Positions 21,555-31,427 of a stretch of DNA of 64,000 nucleotides are shown piece after piece. The notes below the pieces were generated by a model. The model made no database searches. It saw only the letters and a program-made list of their open reading frames with translations, and had not been told where the DNA came from. A program made the position numbers and the translations under genes. The stretch's first letter is position 1; the number at the start of each line of letters is the position of its first letter. The DNA comes from Geosporobacter subterraneus DSM 17957 (GTDB taxonomy: Bacteria; Bacillota; Clostridia; Peptostreptococcales; Thermotaleaceae): assembly GCF_900142145.1 (NCBI RefSeq), contig NZ_FQZV01000016.1, positions 1-64,000 on the forward strand, written 5' to 3'.

Positions 21555-22402
21555 TGCACAAAGCCAAACCGGATTGGTTAAAAATAAAAGTCACAGGCGG
21601 GGAGAATAGAAAACGGGTAGAGGAGATAGTCAGTAGATTATCGCTGCATACAGTATGTGAGGAGGCAAACTGCCCAAACCTTATGGAATGTTTTTGTAAA
21701 AAAACAGCTACCTTTATGATATTAGGGAATATATGTACACGTAAATGCACATTTTGCAATGTTTCAAAAGGAACTACACTGCCAATTGATCAAAATGAGC
21801 CCTCTCATATAGCAACAGCAGTAAAAGAATTGGGACTACGACATGTTGTGATTACCTCTGTTACGAGGGATGATTTAACTGATGGAGGAGCGGGACAATT
21901 TGCAAATGTAATCAATGAAATAAGAAACTTTGACAGAAGGGTTACAATAGAGGTGTTAATTCCAGATTTTCAAGGTTGTTTAGATGCCCTAAAGATTGTA
22001 ATCGCTGCGAAACCTGATATTATTAATCATAACATTGAAACTGTGCCTAGGCTTTACCCCTCCATTCGTCCCGCTGCAGTTTATAATAGATCTTTAGAAT
22101 TGCTAAAAAACGTAAAAGAGATAGATCCATCCATATTAACCAAATCCGGTATCATGGTTGGATTAGGTGAATTGCATGAAGAGGTTGTAGCAGTATTTAA
22201 AGATTTAAGAATGAATGGCTGTGATATGCTTACCATAGGTCAATATCTGGCCCCTTCAAAAGATCATCATCCTGTATATGAGTACATACACCCGGAAGTA
22301 TTTGATCAATATAGGCAGAGGGGAGAAGAAATGGGTTTTCATCATGTAGCATCGGGCCCTTTTGTTCGCAGCTCATATATGGCAGAAAAAGCAATACTGT
22401 AA
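21554..22402 (+). CDS. lipA: lipoyl synthase LipA
   Basis: 282 residues. Radical SAM enzyme that inserts two sulfurs into octanoyl chains. The auxiliary cluster uses Cys in [12 protein letters not shown] and the radical SAM cluster uses [22 protein letters not shown] near the end is typical. A GTG at 21551 is directly in front; I chose the ATG at 21554, whose first base is the last base of the lipB stop. Coupled with lipB. Confidence 0.95.
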   Translation: MHKAKPDWLKIKVTGGENRKRVEEIVSRLSLHTVCEEANCPNLMECFCKKTATFMILGNICTRKCTFCNVSKGTTLPIDQNEPSHIATAVKELGLRHVVITSVTRDDLTDGGAGQFANVINEIRNFDRRVTIEVLIPDFQGCLDALKIVIAAKPDIINHNIETVPRLYPSIRPAAVYNRSLELLKNVKEIDPSILTKSGIMVGLGELHEEVVAVFKDLRMNGCDMLTIGQYLAPSKDHHPVYEYIHPEVFDQYRQRGEEMGFHHVASGPFVRSSYMAEKAIL

Positions 22403-22551
22403 ATTAAGAGAAAATTGAAAAGTGCTTAAATCAGAAGGGGAAAAATATTTATCTGATCTATAGAGTGGACAAGTATTTTTCTTCCATGATGTCTTGTGAA
22501 TTTACGCAGAAATATATGATCATAATAACTAAAAAAGGAAAGGTAATATAT

Positions 22552-23886
22552 ATGAAAGATAATTTTAATGCACTTGGAATCAGCAGAGAAATGGTAGATC
22601 TTCTTAAGTTAGAGGGTATAACGGAACCAACTTCAATTCAGACTCAGGCCATTCCAATACTGTTATCGGGTAGGGATATCATAGGACAGGCCCAGACGGG
22701 CACGGGAAAAACATTGGCTTTTATTCTTCCCATGATGGAAAGAATAGATACAGAAAAACAACATATCCAATCACTTATAATTACGCCTACGAGGGAACTG
22801 GCGATCCAGATAACAGCAGAGGCAAGGAAGCTCGCGGCTGTAAAAGGCATAAACATATTGGCAGCCTATGGTGGACAGGATGTAGAACAGCAAATCAGAA
22901 AACTCAAGGGTAATATTCATATGGTAATCGGAACGCCGGGGAGACTGTTAGATCATCTTAGAAGAAAAAGCATAGACCTTTCCCGGCTGCATTTTCTTGT
23001 ACTGGATGAAGCAGATCAAATGCTGCACATGGGTTTTTTAAAGGAAGTGGAAGATATTCTGCGGCAGACGCCAAAGAAACGCCAGACCATGTTGTTTTCT
23101 GCCACTATGCCTAAGGAAGTTCGGTCGATTGCATTACGGCATATGGATGAATCGATTCATATTCGCGTCCATAGTGAGCGTATCACCCTGGATGAGATTC
23201 ATCAGGTCGTTATTGAGACAACCGATAGAGGAAAGCAGGCTGCCCTTTGCAAAGTCATTGATGAATACAGACCTTTTATGGCGATCATTTTCTGTCGTAC
23301 AAAGCGTCGTGTAACAGCTCTGAATGAGGCCCTTCAGCAGCTAGGATACAATTCCGATGAATTGCATGGAGATTTAACCCAAGCAAAACGGGAGAAAGTC
23401 ATGAGTGCTTTTCGAAAGATGCAGATACAACTGCTTGTGGCCACTGATGTGGCGGCAAGAGGCCTGGACATAGAGGGAGTAACACATGTATTCAACTATG
23501 ATGTTCCACAGGATGCAGAGAGTTATATCCATCGTATTGGCCGGACAGGACGAGCCGGACAAAAAGGTATGGCTGTTACCTTTGCAACATCCAAGGACCG
23601 TGAAGCCTTGAATCTGATTGAGAGTGGAATTAACATGCGAATAAAAAGAAGTAAGGGTGTTAAAAAAAGTGAGCTTAAAGAAAGAAAAGCAAGTAGTGAT
23701 GAGGATCGATCGAATAAGCAAAAAGCTACAAATAGCCCGCGGGGAAAGGCTTTTGGACGAAATAAAACATCGGCTAATAGTAAAAGAAATGCAGATACCC
23801 TCAGAGGTGCGGATAAAAAGCATACAAGAGGGAAGCGTCAGGATAATGCAACCAAAAAGCATCATTATCACGGGAGCAGAGCTTAA
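22552..23886 (+). CDS. DEAD-box RNA helicase
   Basis: 444 residues. All helicase motifs are present: Q motif (F..LGI and [10 protein letters not shown]), [23 protein letters not shown] in [12 protein letters not shown] in FSATMP, and [10 protein letters not shown]. After about residue 350 comes a basic, Lys/Arg/Ser-rich low-complexity tail typical of CshA/DeaD-type cold-shock and RNA-decay helicases. An in-frame ATG at 22465 would add 29 residues without similarity; aaggaaagg fits ATG 22552. A terminator follows. Confidence 0.93.
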   Translation: MKDNFNALGISREMVDLLKLEGITEPTSIQTQAIPILLSGRDIIGQAQTGTGKTLAFILPMMERIDTEKQHIQSLIITPTRELAIQITAEARKLAAVKGINILAAYGGQDVEQQIRKLKGNIHMVIGTPGRLLDHLRRKSIDLSRLHFLVLDEADQMLHMGFLKEVEDILRQTPKKRQTMLFSATMPKEVRSIALRHMDESIHIRVHSERITLDEIHQVVIETTDRGKQAALCKVIDEYRPFMAIIFCRTKRRVTALNEALQQLGYNSDELHGDLTQAKREKVMSAFRKMQIQLLVATDVAARGLDIEGVTHVFNYDVPQDAESYIHRIGRTGRAGQKGMAVTFATSKDREALNLIESGINMRIKRSKGVKKSELKERKASSDEDRSNKQKATNSPRGKAFGRNKTSANSKRNADTLRGADKKHTRGKRQDNATKKHHYHGSRA

Positions 23887-23901
23887 CTAAATTACAAAAT
23901 G

Positions 23902-23934
23902 CTGTATTCCATATCCTAGGGAATACAGTTTTTT
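23902..23934 (+). terminator. terminator after the DEAD-box helicase gene
   Basis: CTGTATTCC pairs with GGAATACAG, then TTTTTT. Confidence 0.82.
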
Positions 23935-24052
23935 GTGCAGAAAATAAAGATTTCCGTATATTTACATATTTAGTAACCATCTATATATATTAGGATGCTG
24001 TAAAGGCAGGTAAGTTTTTACTATGAAAAAGGTTTGAATGTAGATCCATATT

Positions 24053-24081
24053 TTGCATAAAAATAATATTTGTATTATTAT
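24053..24081 (+). promoter_or_regulatory. candidate promoter upstream of malic enzyme
   Basis: TTGCAT (24053-24058) and TATTAT (24076-24081) are 17 bp apart in a gene-free stretch of 329 bases (23887-24215). Apart from this and the helicase terminator I see nothing else there. Confidence 0.35.
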
Positions 24082-24215
24082 AGAATATAGAAATAACAGA
24101 CCACAATAGCATCTTATGATAGTCTATGGATAATATTTATACATAGTATTAAATGGAGTTTAGGTTACTACAAAGGAGCATATTGCAAAACAAAAGCATA
24201 TAAGGAGGATGAAAG

Positions 24216-25388
24216 ATGGATGTTAAAAAAGAAGCCATAAAAAAGCATAGTGAGTGGAGAGGAAAAATAGAGGTGGTTAGTACAGTACCACTTGCAAATC
24301 GTCAGGATTTATCCTTGGCTTATACACCAGGTGTAGCAGAACCATGTCTTGAAATTGAAAAGAATAAAGACCTAGTTTATGAATATACGAGAAAGTGGAA
24401 TTTAGTAGCTGTTGTGACCGATGGAACAGCTGTGTTAGGGCTGGGAGATATTGGACCGGAAGCTGGTATGCCTGTGATGGAGGGAAAATGTGTACTATTT
24501 AAACACTTTGCTAATGTGGATGCCTTTCCAATTCTAATCGGTACTAAGGATACAGATAAAATTGTAGAAACAATAAAATTAATCGCTCCAACCTTTGGAG
24601 GAATTAATCTGGAGGATATTGGTGCACCTAGGTGTTTTGAAATAGAGGAAAGGCTCAAAAACGAGCTGGATATCCCAGTGTTCCACGATGATCAACACGG
24701 AACAGCTATTGTGGTAATTGCAGGTGTAATCAATGCATTGAGATTAGTGAAAAAAGATGTAAAAGATGTTACGGTTGTTGTCAACGGTGCAGGAGCAGCA
24801 GGCACAGCCATTGTTAACATGCTTATTAATTTAGGGGTTAAAGACATACTGCTTTGCGACCGACAGGGGATTTTATATCCTGGCGCACCGTTTAATGATT
24901 CTCATAAAGAAAAAATGGCAAAAATTACGAACAAAAATAAAAAACAGGGCTTACTAAAAGACGCCATGAAGGATGCAGATATTTTTATCGGTGTATCAGC
25001 AGCCAATACAGTAACAGAAGACATGGTCAGGGAAATGAATAGTAATGCAATCGTATTTGCAATGGCTAATCCTGTACCGGAAATCATGCCGGATCTTGCG
25101 AAAAAAGGCGGAGCAAGGATTGTAGGAACGGGCAGATCCGATTTCCCGAACCAAGTAAATAATGTTCTTGCATTCCCTGGTATATTCAGAGGGGCCCTGG
25201 ATGTTAGAGCAAAAGAAATCAATGAGGAGATGAAGCTTGCAGCAGCCCATGCAATTGCTGAGCTGATTACTGAAGAAGAGCTGCATGAAGAATATATCAT
25301 CCCCGATGCTTTTGATCTAAGAGTAGCCGATAGAATTGCTAAGGCAGTGGCGCAAGCAGCCAAAGATACAGGTGTAAGCCGGATATAA
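24216..25388 (+). CDS. NAD(P)-dependent malic enzyme
   Basis: 390 residues, the short bacterial form. It oxidatively decarboxylates malate to pyruvate. Malic N-terminal domain with LAYTPGVAEPC, GDIGPEAGMPVMEGK and the metal motif FHDDQHGTA; Rossmann domain with VVNGAGAAGTAI; later AMANPVPEI and GRSDFPNQVNN. RBS taaggagg. The LarA-type racemase gene follows after 42 nt, which suggests a shared transcript. Confidence 0.94.
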   Translation: MDVKKEAIKKHSEWRGKIEVVSTVPLANRQDLSLAYTPGVAEPCLEIEKNKDLVYEYTRKWNLVAVVTDGTAVLGLGDIGPEAGMPVMEGKCVLFKHFANVDAFPILIGTKDTDKIVETIKLIAPTFGGINLEDIGAPRCFEIEERLKNELDIPVFHDDQHGTAIVVIAGVINALRLVKKDVKDVTVVVNGAGAAGTAIVNMLINLGVKDILLCDRQGILYPGAPFNDSHKEKMAKITNKNKKQGLLKDAMKDADIFIGVSAANTVTEDMVREMNSNAIVFAMANPVPEIMPDLAKKGGARIVGTGRSDFPNQVNNVLAFPGIFRGALDVRAKEINEEMKLAAAHAIAELITEEELHEEYIIPDAFDLRVADRIAKAVAQAAKDTGVSRI

Positions 25389-25430
25389 CGCATAAGAGGC
25401 TAAAAACACTTTTAGAAAGAAGGATTGTAA

Positions 25431-26678
25431 ATGGAATTTGCATTGGGATTCGATAAGAAAACCATGACATTTGAAGTGGACCAAGATAATTTAATGGGTG
25501 TATTAGAGCCAAACAAAATCAACGTTGAGAGAAGTGGAGCTGAAGAGGTAAAAAGATCACTGCTTGAACCTATTGGATCTCTCAGATTAAAGGAAATTGT
25601 TAAGGCCGGTGAAAAAATTGTAATTGTTACCAGTGATATTACGAGGCCAATGCCTAGTAAAATTGTCTTGCCCCTTCTGCTGGAAGAGCTTCATAAAGCC
25701 AATATTCCAGATTCAGATATCAAAATTGTCTTTGCCCTAGGCAGCCACAGGAAGCATACAGAAGAGGAAAAGAAATATCTTGTAGGGGAGGATATATTCA
25801 ACAGGATTGAATGTATAGACTCAGATGCGGAGAACTGCATCCACCTTGGGTATACGTCTCTTGGAACGCCAATAGATATATTCAAGCCGGTTGTAGACGC
25901 AGACAGAAGAATTTGTCTCGGAAACATTGAATATCATTATTTTGCAGGATATAGCGGCGGGACAAAGGCAATCATGCCTGGAGTGGCAACCAGAGAAGCG
26001 ATTCAGGCCAACCACAGCATGATGGTGAGGAAGGATGCAAAAGCAGGAACCCTGGAGGAGAACCCTCTCAGAAGGGATATTGATGAAACAGCGAACATTT
26101 TGCCAATTGATTTTATATTAAATGTAGTCTTGGATGAAAAAAAGAATATTATCAAAGCTGTTGCAGGACATTATTTAGAAGCTCATAAAGAAGGCTGCAA
26201 GTTTTTGGATCAACTGTACAAAATTAAGATAGAGCATCCGGCGGATATTGTAGTAGTTTCAGCTGGGGGATTTCCAAAGGATATTAATGTCTATCAAGCA
26301 CAAAAAGCTTTAGATAATGCCCAGCATGCAGTTCGAGATGGAGGTATCATTATTTTGGCAGCTTCCTGCAAAGAAGGATTAGGAGAGCATACCTTTGAGC
26401 GATGGATGACCACCTCAAAATCTCTTGAAGAAATGATTGTAAATATACAGCAAAAATTTGAATTAGGTGGTCATAAAGCTGCAGCAATTGCTATGGTACA
26501 TCAAAAGGCTAGGATATTCTTAGTTTCTGACTTAGAAGATGACTTCGTAAGAAAAATATTTTTAGAGCCTTACGCTGATATAGATGCAGCCATTAACTGT
26601 GCATATGATATTTTAGGGAGGAAAGCTAAGGTGCTGATAATGCCCTATGGTGCTTCAACACTGCCTATGATCTCCTAG
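25431..26678 (+). CDS. LarA-type nickel-pincer racemase/epimerase
   Basis: 415 residues. LarA proteins interconvert 2-hydroxy acids such as lactate using a covalently bound nickel-pincer nucleotide. The key residues are visible and in register with Lactobacillus LarA: His106 in GSHRKHT, His169 in IEYHYFAGYSGG, the cofactor Lys179 in GTKAIMPG and His195 in ANHSMMV. RBS agaaagga. The cofactor genes larB, larC and larE are not in the window. The neighbouring malic enzyme suggests a 2-hydroxy acid substrate, possibly lactate or malate; the true substrate is open because LarA homologues vary. Confidence 0.88.
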   Translation: MEFALGFDKKTMTFEVDQDNLMGVLEPNKINVERSGAEEVKRSLLEPIGSLRLKEIVKAGEKIVIVTSDITRPMPSKIVLPLLLEELHKANIPDSDIKIVFALGSHRKHTEEEKKYLVGEDIFNRIECIDSDAENCIHLGYTSLGTPIDIFKPVVDADRRICLGNIEYHYFAGYSGGTKAIMPGVATREAIQANHSMMVRKDAKAGTLEENPLRRDIDETANILPIDFILNVVLDEKKNIIKAVAGHYLEAHKEGCKFLDQLYKIKIEHPADIVVVSAGGFPKDINVYQAQKALDNAQHAVRDGGIIILAASCKEGLGEHTFERWMTTSKSLEEMIVNIQQKFELGGHKAAAIAMVHQKARIFLVSDLEDDFVRKIFLEPYADIDAAINCAYDILGRKAKVLIMPYGASTLPMIS

Positions 26679-26772
26679 ATTAAAGAGGAAAGACTCAAAG
26701 TGCGCTTTACAGATTGACTATAAAAGAATCCTATGTAAAACTTTTACAAAATATTGCTCTCTATATAATAAT

Positions 26773-26798
26773 AAAGGCGTCCCTGAGGGACGCTTTTA
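26773..26798. terminator. terminator between convergent larA-like and citrate synthase genes
   Basis: GCGTCCC pairs with GGGACGC around a 3-nt loop, A-rich on the left and TTTT on the right. It can serve both strands. Confidence 0.85.
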
Positions 26799-26809
26799 TC
26801 ATAGCGGGA

Positions 26810-28171
26810 TTATTTACTTCTATCCTCCAGCGGTGAGTAAACTGTATGTGGGCTGGTATTTGCATAGGCAGGGCGGATAATTTTATTGTCACATACCAGC
26901 TGCTCTATGCGGTGAGCACACCAGCCGGATATTCTTGCAGCTGCGAATAAGGGAGTATAAAGCTCTGGGGGAATATTCAGCAGTTCATAAACAAAGCCTG
27001 AATAGAGGTCAACGTTTGCACAAATAGTGAAATCTTCTCCCCTTAGCTCTCTAAATAATTCTAGTGACAGTTCCTCAATATCTTTATATAAATGATATTC
27101 ATCGACGCGGTCCTTTTCTACGGCCAGCTCGTAAGCCTTACTTTTTAAGAGCACAGCTCTAGGATCAGATTTTGTATAAATAGCATGCCCCATACCGTAA
27201 ATGAGTCCTTCTTTATTAAAGGCTTCCTTTCGAAGGATCTTCCACAGATAATCTTTTAACTGACCCTTATTGGCAGTATCCGGTACATTGGCTTTAATAT
27301 CTGCTATCATTTCACGGACTCTTAGATTGGCACCCCCATGCTTTGGACCTTTTAGGGAACCGACGGCAGCAGAGATGGCAGAATAGGTATCTGTTCCTGA
27401 TGAAGAGACCACATGGGTTGCAAATGCAGAGTTATTGCCACCACCATGCTCCGCATGAATGACAAAGGATAAATCCAGCGTTTCAGCCTCCGTACGGGAA
27501 TATTGATTGTCTGGACGGATCATATATAGAATATTTTCAGCAGTGCCAATTCTTCTTTGAGGTGCATGAATAAAGAGACTTTTTTTATTGAAATAATGTG
27601 CCTTTGCCTGATAACCATAAGAGATGATGGTAGGGAATCTGGCAATAAGCTGAATGCATTGTTTTAAAACATTTGAGATACTAGTATCGTCTGGATTTAT
27701 GTCCTGGGAATACAGAACCAATATGCTTCTTTGCAATTTATTCATGATGTCCTTGCTGGGAATTTTTAAAATCATATTTTCTGTAAAACTGCCGGGCAGT
27801 TCCCGCTCCTCATCCAGAATCTGATTAAATTCCTCTAACTCTGATTTAGTGGGCAGCTTGCCAAATAACAGCAAATAGGTGCATTCCTCAAAGCCTCTTC
27901 TTTGTTCACTTTGAAATCCTAAAACAAATTCTTTAAGATCGATACCTCTATAATATAGCTTTCCTTCTGTCGGAACCTTAATTTGATTGACCAGCTCATA
28001 ACCCTTAACATCACCAACGCTGGTTAAGCCTACAACGACACCGGTTCCGTTTTCGTTACGGAGGCCTCTTTTGACATTGAACTGCTTATATAAATCAGGG
28101 TGAATATAATTGTTCTTTTCAGCCAATGCGGCTAAACGTGAATATATGTGTTCGTGAATCAAGCTGCTCAT
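26810..28171 (-). CDS. citrate synthase
   Basis: 453 residues, longer than the roughly 370-430 of typical citrate synthases and like the clostridial citrate/2-methylcitrate type. Active-site marks are HAEHGGGNNSAF, GSLKGPKHGGAN, GMGHAIYTKSDPRA and DLYSGFVYELL. It condenses oxaloacetate with acetyl-CoA. RBS aggaggt. It is last in the minus-strand operon aconitase-isocitrate dehydrogenase-citrate synthase, 12 nt after the dehydrogenase gene. Re-citrate synthase, used by some clostridia, is a different family. Whether it prefers propionyl-CoA cannot be told from sequence, but the partners favour citrate. Confidence 0.93.
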   Translation of the reverse strand: MSSLIHEHIYSRLAALAEKNNYIHPDLYKQFNVKRGLRNENGTGVVVGLTSVGDVKGYELVNQIKVPTEGKLYYRGIDLKEFVLGFQSEQRRGFEECTYLLLFGKLPTKSELEEFNQILDEERELPGSFTENMILKIPSKDIMNKLQRSILVLYSQDINPDDTSISNVLKQCIQLIARFPTIISYGYQAKAHYFNKKSLFIHAPQRRIGTAENILYMIRPDNQYSRTEAETLDLSFVIHAEHGGGNNSAFATHVVSSSGTDTYSAISAAVGSLKGPKHGGANLRVREMIADIKANVPDTANKGQLKDYLWKILRKEAFNKEGLIYGMGHAIYTKSDPRAVLLKSKAYELAVEKDRVDEYHLYKDIEELSLELFRELRGEDFTICANVDLYSGFVYELLNIPPELYTPLFAAARISGWCAHRIEQLVCDNKIIRPAYANTSPHTVYSPLEDRSK

Positions 28172-28183
28172 TGTTCAAACCTC

Positions 28184-29203
28184 CTACAAGTTATTATTTT
28201 TTAATGTTAAAATCTTTTCAATGATAGCTCTTGACATTTCCGTCGTTGTAGCATTGCCGCCTAGATCCTTTGTAATGTGCTCACCCTGTTGGATGATTTC
28301 CTTAACTGCCAGATAGATTAAATCTGCAGAATCCTTTTCACCTAAATGTTCAAGCATCATTGCACCAGATAGAATAACAGCTGTGGGATTGGCTGCATTC
28401 TTTCCGGCGATATCCGGTGCACTGCCGTGTACAGCCTCGAAAATAGCCATACTATTTCCTATATTTGCGCCTGGAACCAGACCTAAACCGCCAACCAGAC
28501 CTGCACAAAGGTCGGATAAAATATCTCCATATAGATTGGTCGTTGCAATCACCTCAAACTGAGCAGGATTCATTACCAGCTGCATGCACATATTGTCTAC
28601 GATCACTTCTTGGAGTTGAATTTCTGGATATGCCTTGGCGATATCCCGAGCACATGCCAAAAACAATCCATCGGTGAGTTTCATGATATTTGCCTTATGA
28701 ACCACGGCAACCTTCGATTTGTGATTGGCTTTTGCATAATCAAAGGCCGCTTGTATAATTCTCCGTGACCCCTTTTCTGTAATTCGCTTTGCTGCTTCTG
28801 CGATCCCTGGAGAGATCATCTTTTCGATACCGATATATAAATCCTCTGTATTTTCACGGAAGATCACAAGATCGATGTTTGAAAATGGAACCCTTATCCC
28901 AGGAATTGATTTTACAGGACGAATATTTGCAAATAAATCATACTTCTTTCGAAGTAAAACATTGATGCTCTGAAATCCTTGGCCGATGGGTGTTGTAATG
29001 GGCCCCTTAAGTGCGACTCTGTTCTTTTCCAGACTATCATATACCTTTTGAGGAATCAGAATTCCCTCTTTGGCGTATACATCTAAGCCTGCATTAACCA
29101 TATCCCATTCAATGACAACACCAGTGGCATCGATGACATTTTTTGCTGTTTCGATGATTTCAGGGCCAATACCATCTCCAGGAATAAGTGTAATCTTATA
29201 CAT
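28184..29203 (-). CDS. isocitrate dehydrogenase (isocitrate/isopropylmalate dehydrogenase family)
   Basis: 339 residues, the short NAD-type form. It decarboxylates isocitrate to 2-oxoglutarate. Family marks are LIPGDGIGPEI, FRENTEDLYIGIE (substrate Tyr region), VVHKANIMKLTDGLF, ATTNLYGDILSDL and EAVHGSAPDIAGKNAANPTA. The ATG at 29203 has AGGTAGGTG 7 nt upstream; a GTG at 29212 is also in frame. It overlaps the end of the aconitase gene by 8 nt. Homoisocitrate or isopropylmalate activity is possible for this family, but the neighbours point to isocitrate. Confidence 0.9.
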   Translation of the reverse strand: MYKITLIPGDGIGPEIIETAKNVIDATGVVIEWDMVNAGLDVYAKEGILIPQKVYDSLEKNRVALKGPITTPIGQGFQSINVLLRKKYDLFANIRPVKSIPGIRVPFSNIDLVIFRENTEDLYIGIEKMISPGIAEAAKRITEKGSRRIIQAAFDYAKANHKSKVAVVHKANIMKLTDGLFLACARDIAKAYPEIQLQEVIVDNMCMQLVMNPAQFEVIATTNLYGDILSDLCAGLVGGLGLVPGANIGNSMAIFEAVHGSAPDIAGKNAANPTAVILSGAMMLEHLGEKDSADLIYLAVKEIIQQGEHITKDLGGNATTTEMSRAIIEKILTLKNNNL

Positions 29204-31151
29204 TTGTGTCACCTACCTTATGATCATGATTTGATTGCTTTGCATAATTTAAATATCCTCCTGCCTTAAGAATAGCAGCGTCTCTTTCAGAACCAGTAAA
29301 TTGTAGGGGAATAGTAATATCTTTTGTGTCATTGTATAGTAGAATATTCTTCTGGCTGTCGAGGCCATCTGGATGAATCAGCAATCGCAGGTCATCTAAA
29401 AGATCCAGCAGCAGGTAATCATCCTTATGAACAAATGTTAGGGGAAGAATACCGGCATTAATGAGATTTGCTTTATGAATACGGGCAAAGGATTTCGCAA
29501 GAATAGCTTTTATCCCTAGATAAAGGGGAACCAAAGCAGCATGCTCCCGACTTGATCCCTGGCCGTAGTTTTCCCCGCCAATAATAAAACCTCCGTTGTT
29601 TTCTTTTGCAATATTGTGAAAATCCTTTGCAATCGTACCAAAACAGTATTTTGAAAGCTCCGGTATATTAGATCTATAGGGCAGCAGTCCTGCATGGGAA
29701 GGCACAATATCATCGGTGGTTACATTGTCCCCGATTTTTAACAATACTTTTCCTGCCAATACAGATTTCAGGGGATAATTAACAGGAAAGGGCTTAATAT
29801 TGGGGCCCATAAAAACCTTTAGATCTTTCCGTTCTTTTGGAGGATAAATAAAATAATGCTTGGAAATATGATATCGTTCAGGAATTTCTACAACTGGATG
29901 ATCGCCGCAGCTTCCAGGATCTTTTAAAACCCCGGCTATTGCAGAACAGGCAGCAGTTTCAGGACTTACTAGATAAACGCTGGCATCCTTCGTACCGCAT
30001 CTGCCTTCAAAATTTCTATTAAAGGTTCTTAGAGATACGGCCTTTGATTTAGGAGCCTGCCCCATGCCTATACAGGGACCGCAGGCAGCTTCCAGTATTC
30101 TTGCACCTGCATCAATTAATATTCCAAGTGCACCGTTATCGGACAGCATTTTTAATATACTGCTGGAACCAGGTGCGATTACCAGGCTTACCTCAGGATG
30201 TACTTTCTTACCCTCAAGAATCTTAGCAACCTTCATTAAATCTGTATAGGATGAATTTGTACAGCTGCCTATGGCTACTTGATCAATTTTTATTTCATCC
30301 ACTTCATCAATGGCTTTCACGTGATCAGGGCTGTGAGGAAGTGCACACATTGGTGATATTTCACTTAGGTTAACCTGTATTTTTTCATCATAAAAGGCAT
30401 CCTGATCTGCATATAAAGGAACATAATCCTGTCCCCGGCCTTGTTTTGCAAGAAAATTTTTTGTTACCTCATCACTGGGAAAAATAGAAGAAGTTGCACC
30501 TAATTCAGCCCCCATATTTGCGATGGTTGCACGATCGGTCACAGAGAGATGTTGGATGCCTTCGCCCGAATATTCAAGTATGAAACCTACACCACCTTTA
30601 ACGCTTAATCGTTTCAAAATATATAAAATAACGTCTTTTGCTGAAACCCATGGCTGAAGGCTTCCAATCAGCTCAATATTCATTACCTTAGGAACCTTTA
30701 AGTAATAGTAGCCTTTTGCCATAGCAACGGCCACATCTAAACCTCCGGCACCAATGCTAAGCATGCCCAGACCGCCGCAGGTTGGGGTGTGACTGTCAGA
30801 ACCAATAAGTACTTGACCAGGCTTTGCAAATCTTTCTAAATGAAGCTGATGGCATATACCATTGCCTGGTTTAGAAAATATAATACCGTATTTGGCTGCA
30901 GCAGTTTTAATAAATTCATGATCATCTGCATTCTCAAATCCCGTCTGCAATGTATTATGATCAACATATGCTACAGATAGCTCTGTTTGAATATTTTCTA
31001 CACCCATGGCCTCAAGCTGCAGGTAGGTCATAGTCCCTGTAGAATCCTGCGTTAATGTTTGATGAACACGAATAGATATTTCTGAGCCAACAGATGCTTC
31101 ACCGAAGACTAGGTTACTTTCAATAATCTTAGAAACAATATTTTTACCCAA
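29196..31151 (-). CDS. aconitate hydratase
   Basis: 651 residues. It interconverts citrate and isocitrate with a 4Fe-4S cluster. Cluster Cys are seen in IGSCTNSSYTDL and EAACGPCIGMGQ; others are SDSHTPTCGGLG and NYGQGSSREHAAL of the swivel domain. An ATG at 31160 exists, but the AGGAG touches it; the TTG at 31151 has proper 9-nt spacing and gives the family N-terminus MGKNIVSKI. First gene of the operon, so its promoter (31190-31219) and the palindrome at 31173-31198 control all three genes. Confidence 0.93.
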   Translation of the reverse strand: MGKNIVSKIIESNLVFGEASVGSEISIRVHQTLTQDSTGTMTYLQLEAMGVENIQTELSVAYVDHNTLQTGFENADDHEFIKTAAAKYGIIFSKPGNGICHQLHLERFAKPGQVLIGSDSHTPTCGGLGMLSIGAGGLDVAVAMAKGYYYLKVPKVMNIELIGSLQPWVSAKDVILYILKRLSVKGGVGFILEYSGEGIQHLSVTDRATIANMGAELGATSSIFPSDEVTKNFLAKQGRGQDYVPLYADQDAFYDEKIQVNLSEISPMCALPHSPDHVKAIDEVDEIKIDQVAIGSCTNSSYTDLMKVAKILEGKKVHPEVSLVIAPGSSSILKMLSDNGALGILIDAGARILEAACGPCIGMGQAPKSKAVSLRTFNRNFEGRCGTKDASVYLVSPETAACSAIAGVLKDPGSCGDHPVVEIPERYHISKHYFIYPPKERKDLKVFMGPNIKPFPVNYPLKSVLAGKVLLKIGDNVTTDDIVPSHAGLLPYRSNIPELSKYCFGTIAKDFHNIAKENNGGFIIGGENYGQGSSREHAALVPLYLGIKAILAKSFARIHKANLINAGILPLTFVHKDDYLLLDLLDDLRLLIHPDGLDSQKNILLYNDTKDITIPLQFTGSERDAAILKAGGYLNYAKQSNHDHKVGDTNV

Positions 31152-31172
31152 TGAACTCATCTCCTAACCTAA

Positions 31173-31198
31173 TTGTATAATTGTATACAATTATACAA
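31173..31198. promoter_or_regulatory. perfect 26-bp palindrome, probable repressor operator
   Basis: Each half is TTGTATAATTGTA, and the whole 26 bp reads identically on both strands. The centre TTGTATACAA resembles operators of GntR-family repressors. It covers the minus-strand -10 box and start site of the aconitase operon. The regulator is not in the window as far as I can see. Confidence 0.65.
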
Positions 31199-31219
31199 AC
31201 AAAGAACGTCATATGTCAA
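31190..31219 (-). promoter_or_regulatory. aconitase operon promoter
   Basis: On the minus strand TTGACA (31219-31214) and TATAAT (31195-31190) are 18 bp apart. Both hexamers match consensus. Confidence 0.75.
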
Positions 31220-31427
31220 GAGGGAAAAGTAAGATACTTGAAATTTCAGCATATTCGAAGTAAAATACTACAGACGGGTAATTTATTTTCCAAATAATTA
31301 ATCTATCATATCAAAAAATAAGAGAAGGGACAAGAACTATGTCTACAGACCTATGCAGCTAATGATTAAGAAATAATGCTTTTGTGATATAATCGATCTA
31401 ATAATAATCAACGACAGGGGGTGCCAT

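Noticed and set aside
23374-23871. 165-codon open frame on the minus strand inside the DEAD-box helicase
   Set aside because: It lies wholly within a well-supported gene, has no ribosome site and no family resemblance.
24902-25393. 163-codon minus-strand frame inside malic enzyme
   Set aside because: Antisense shadow of a conserved gene; no start context.
31173-31198. CcpC operator in front of aconitase
   Set aside because: ATAA and TTAT are 10 bases apart here, not the 7 expected for CcpC, and the site is a longer perfect palindrome.
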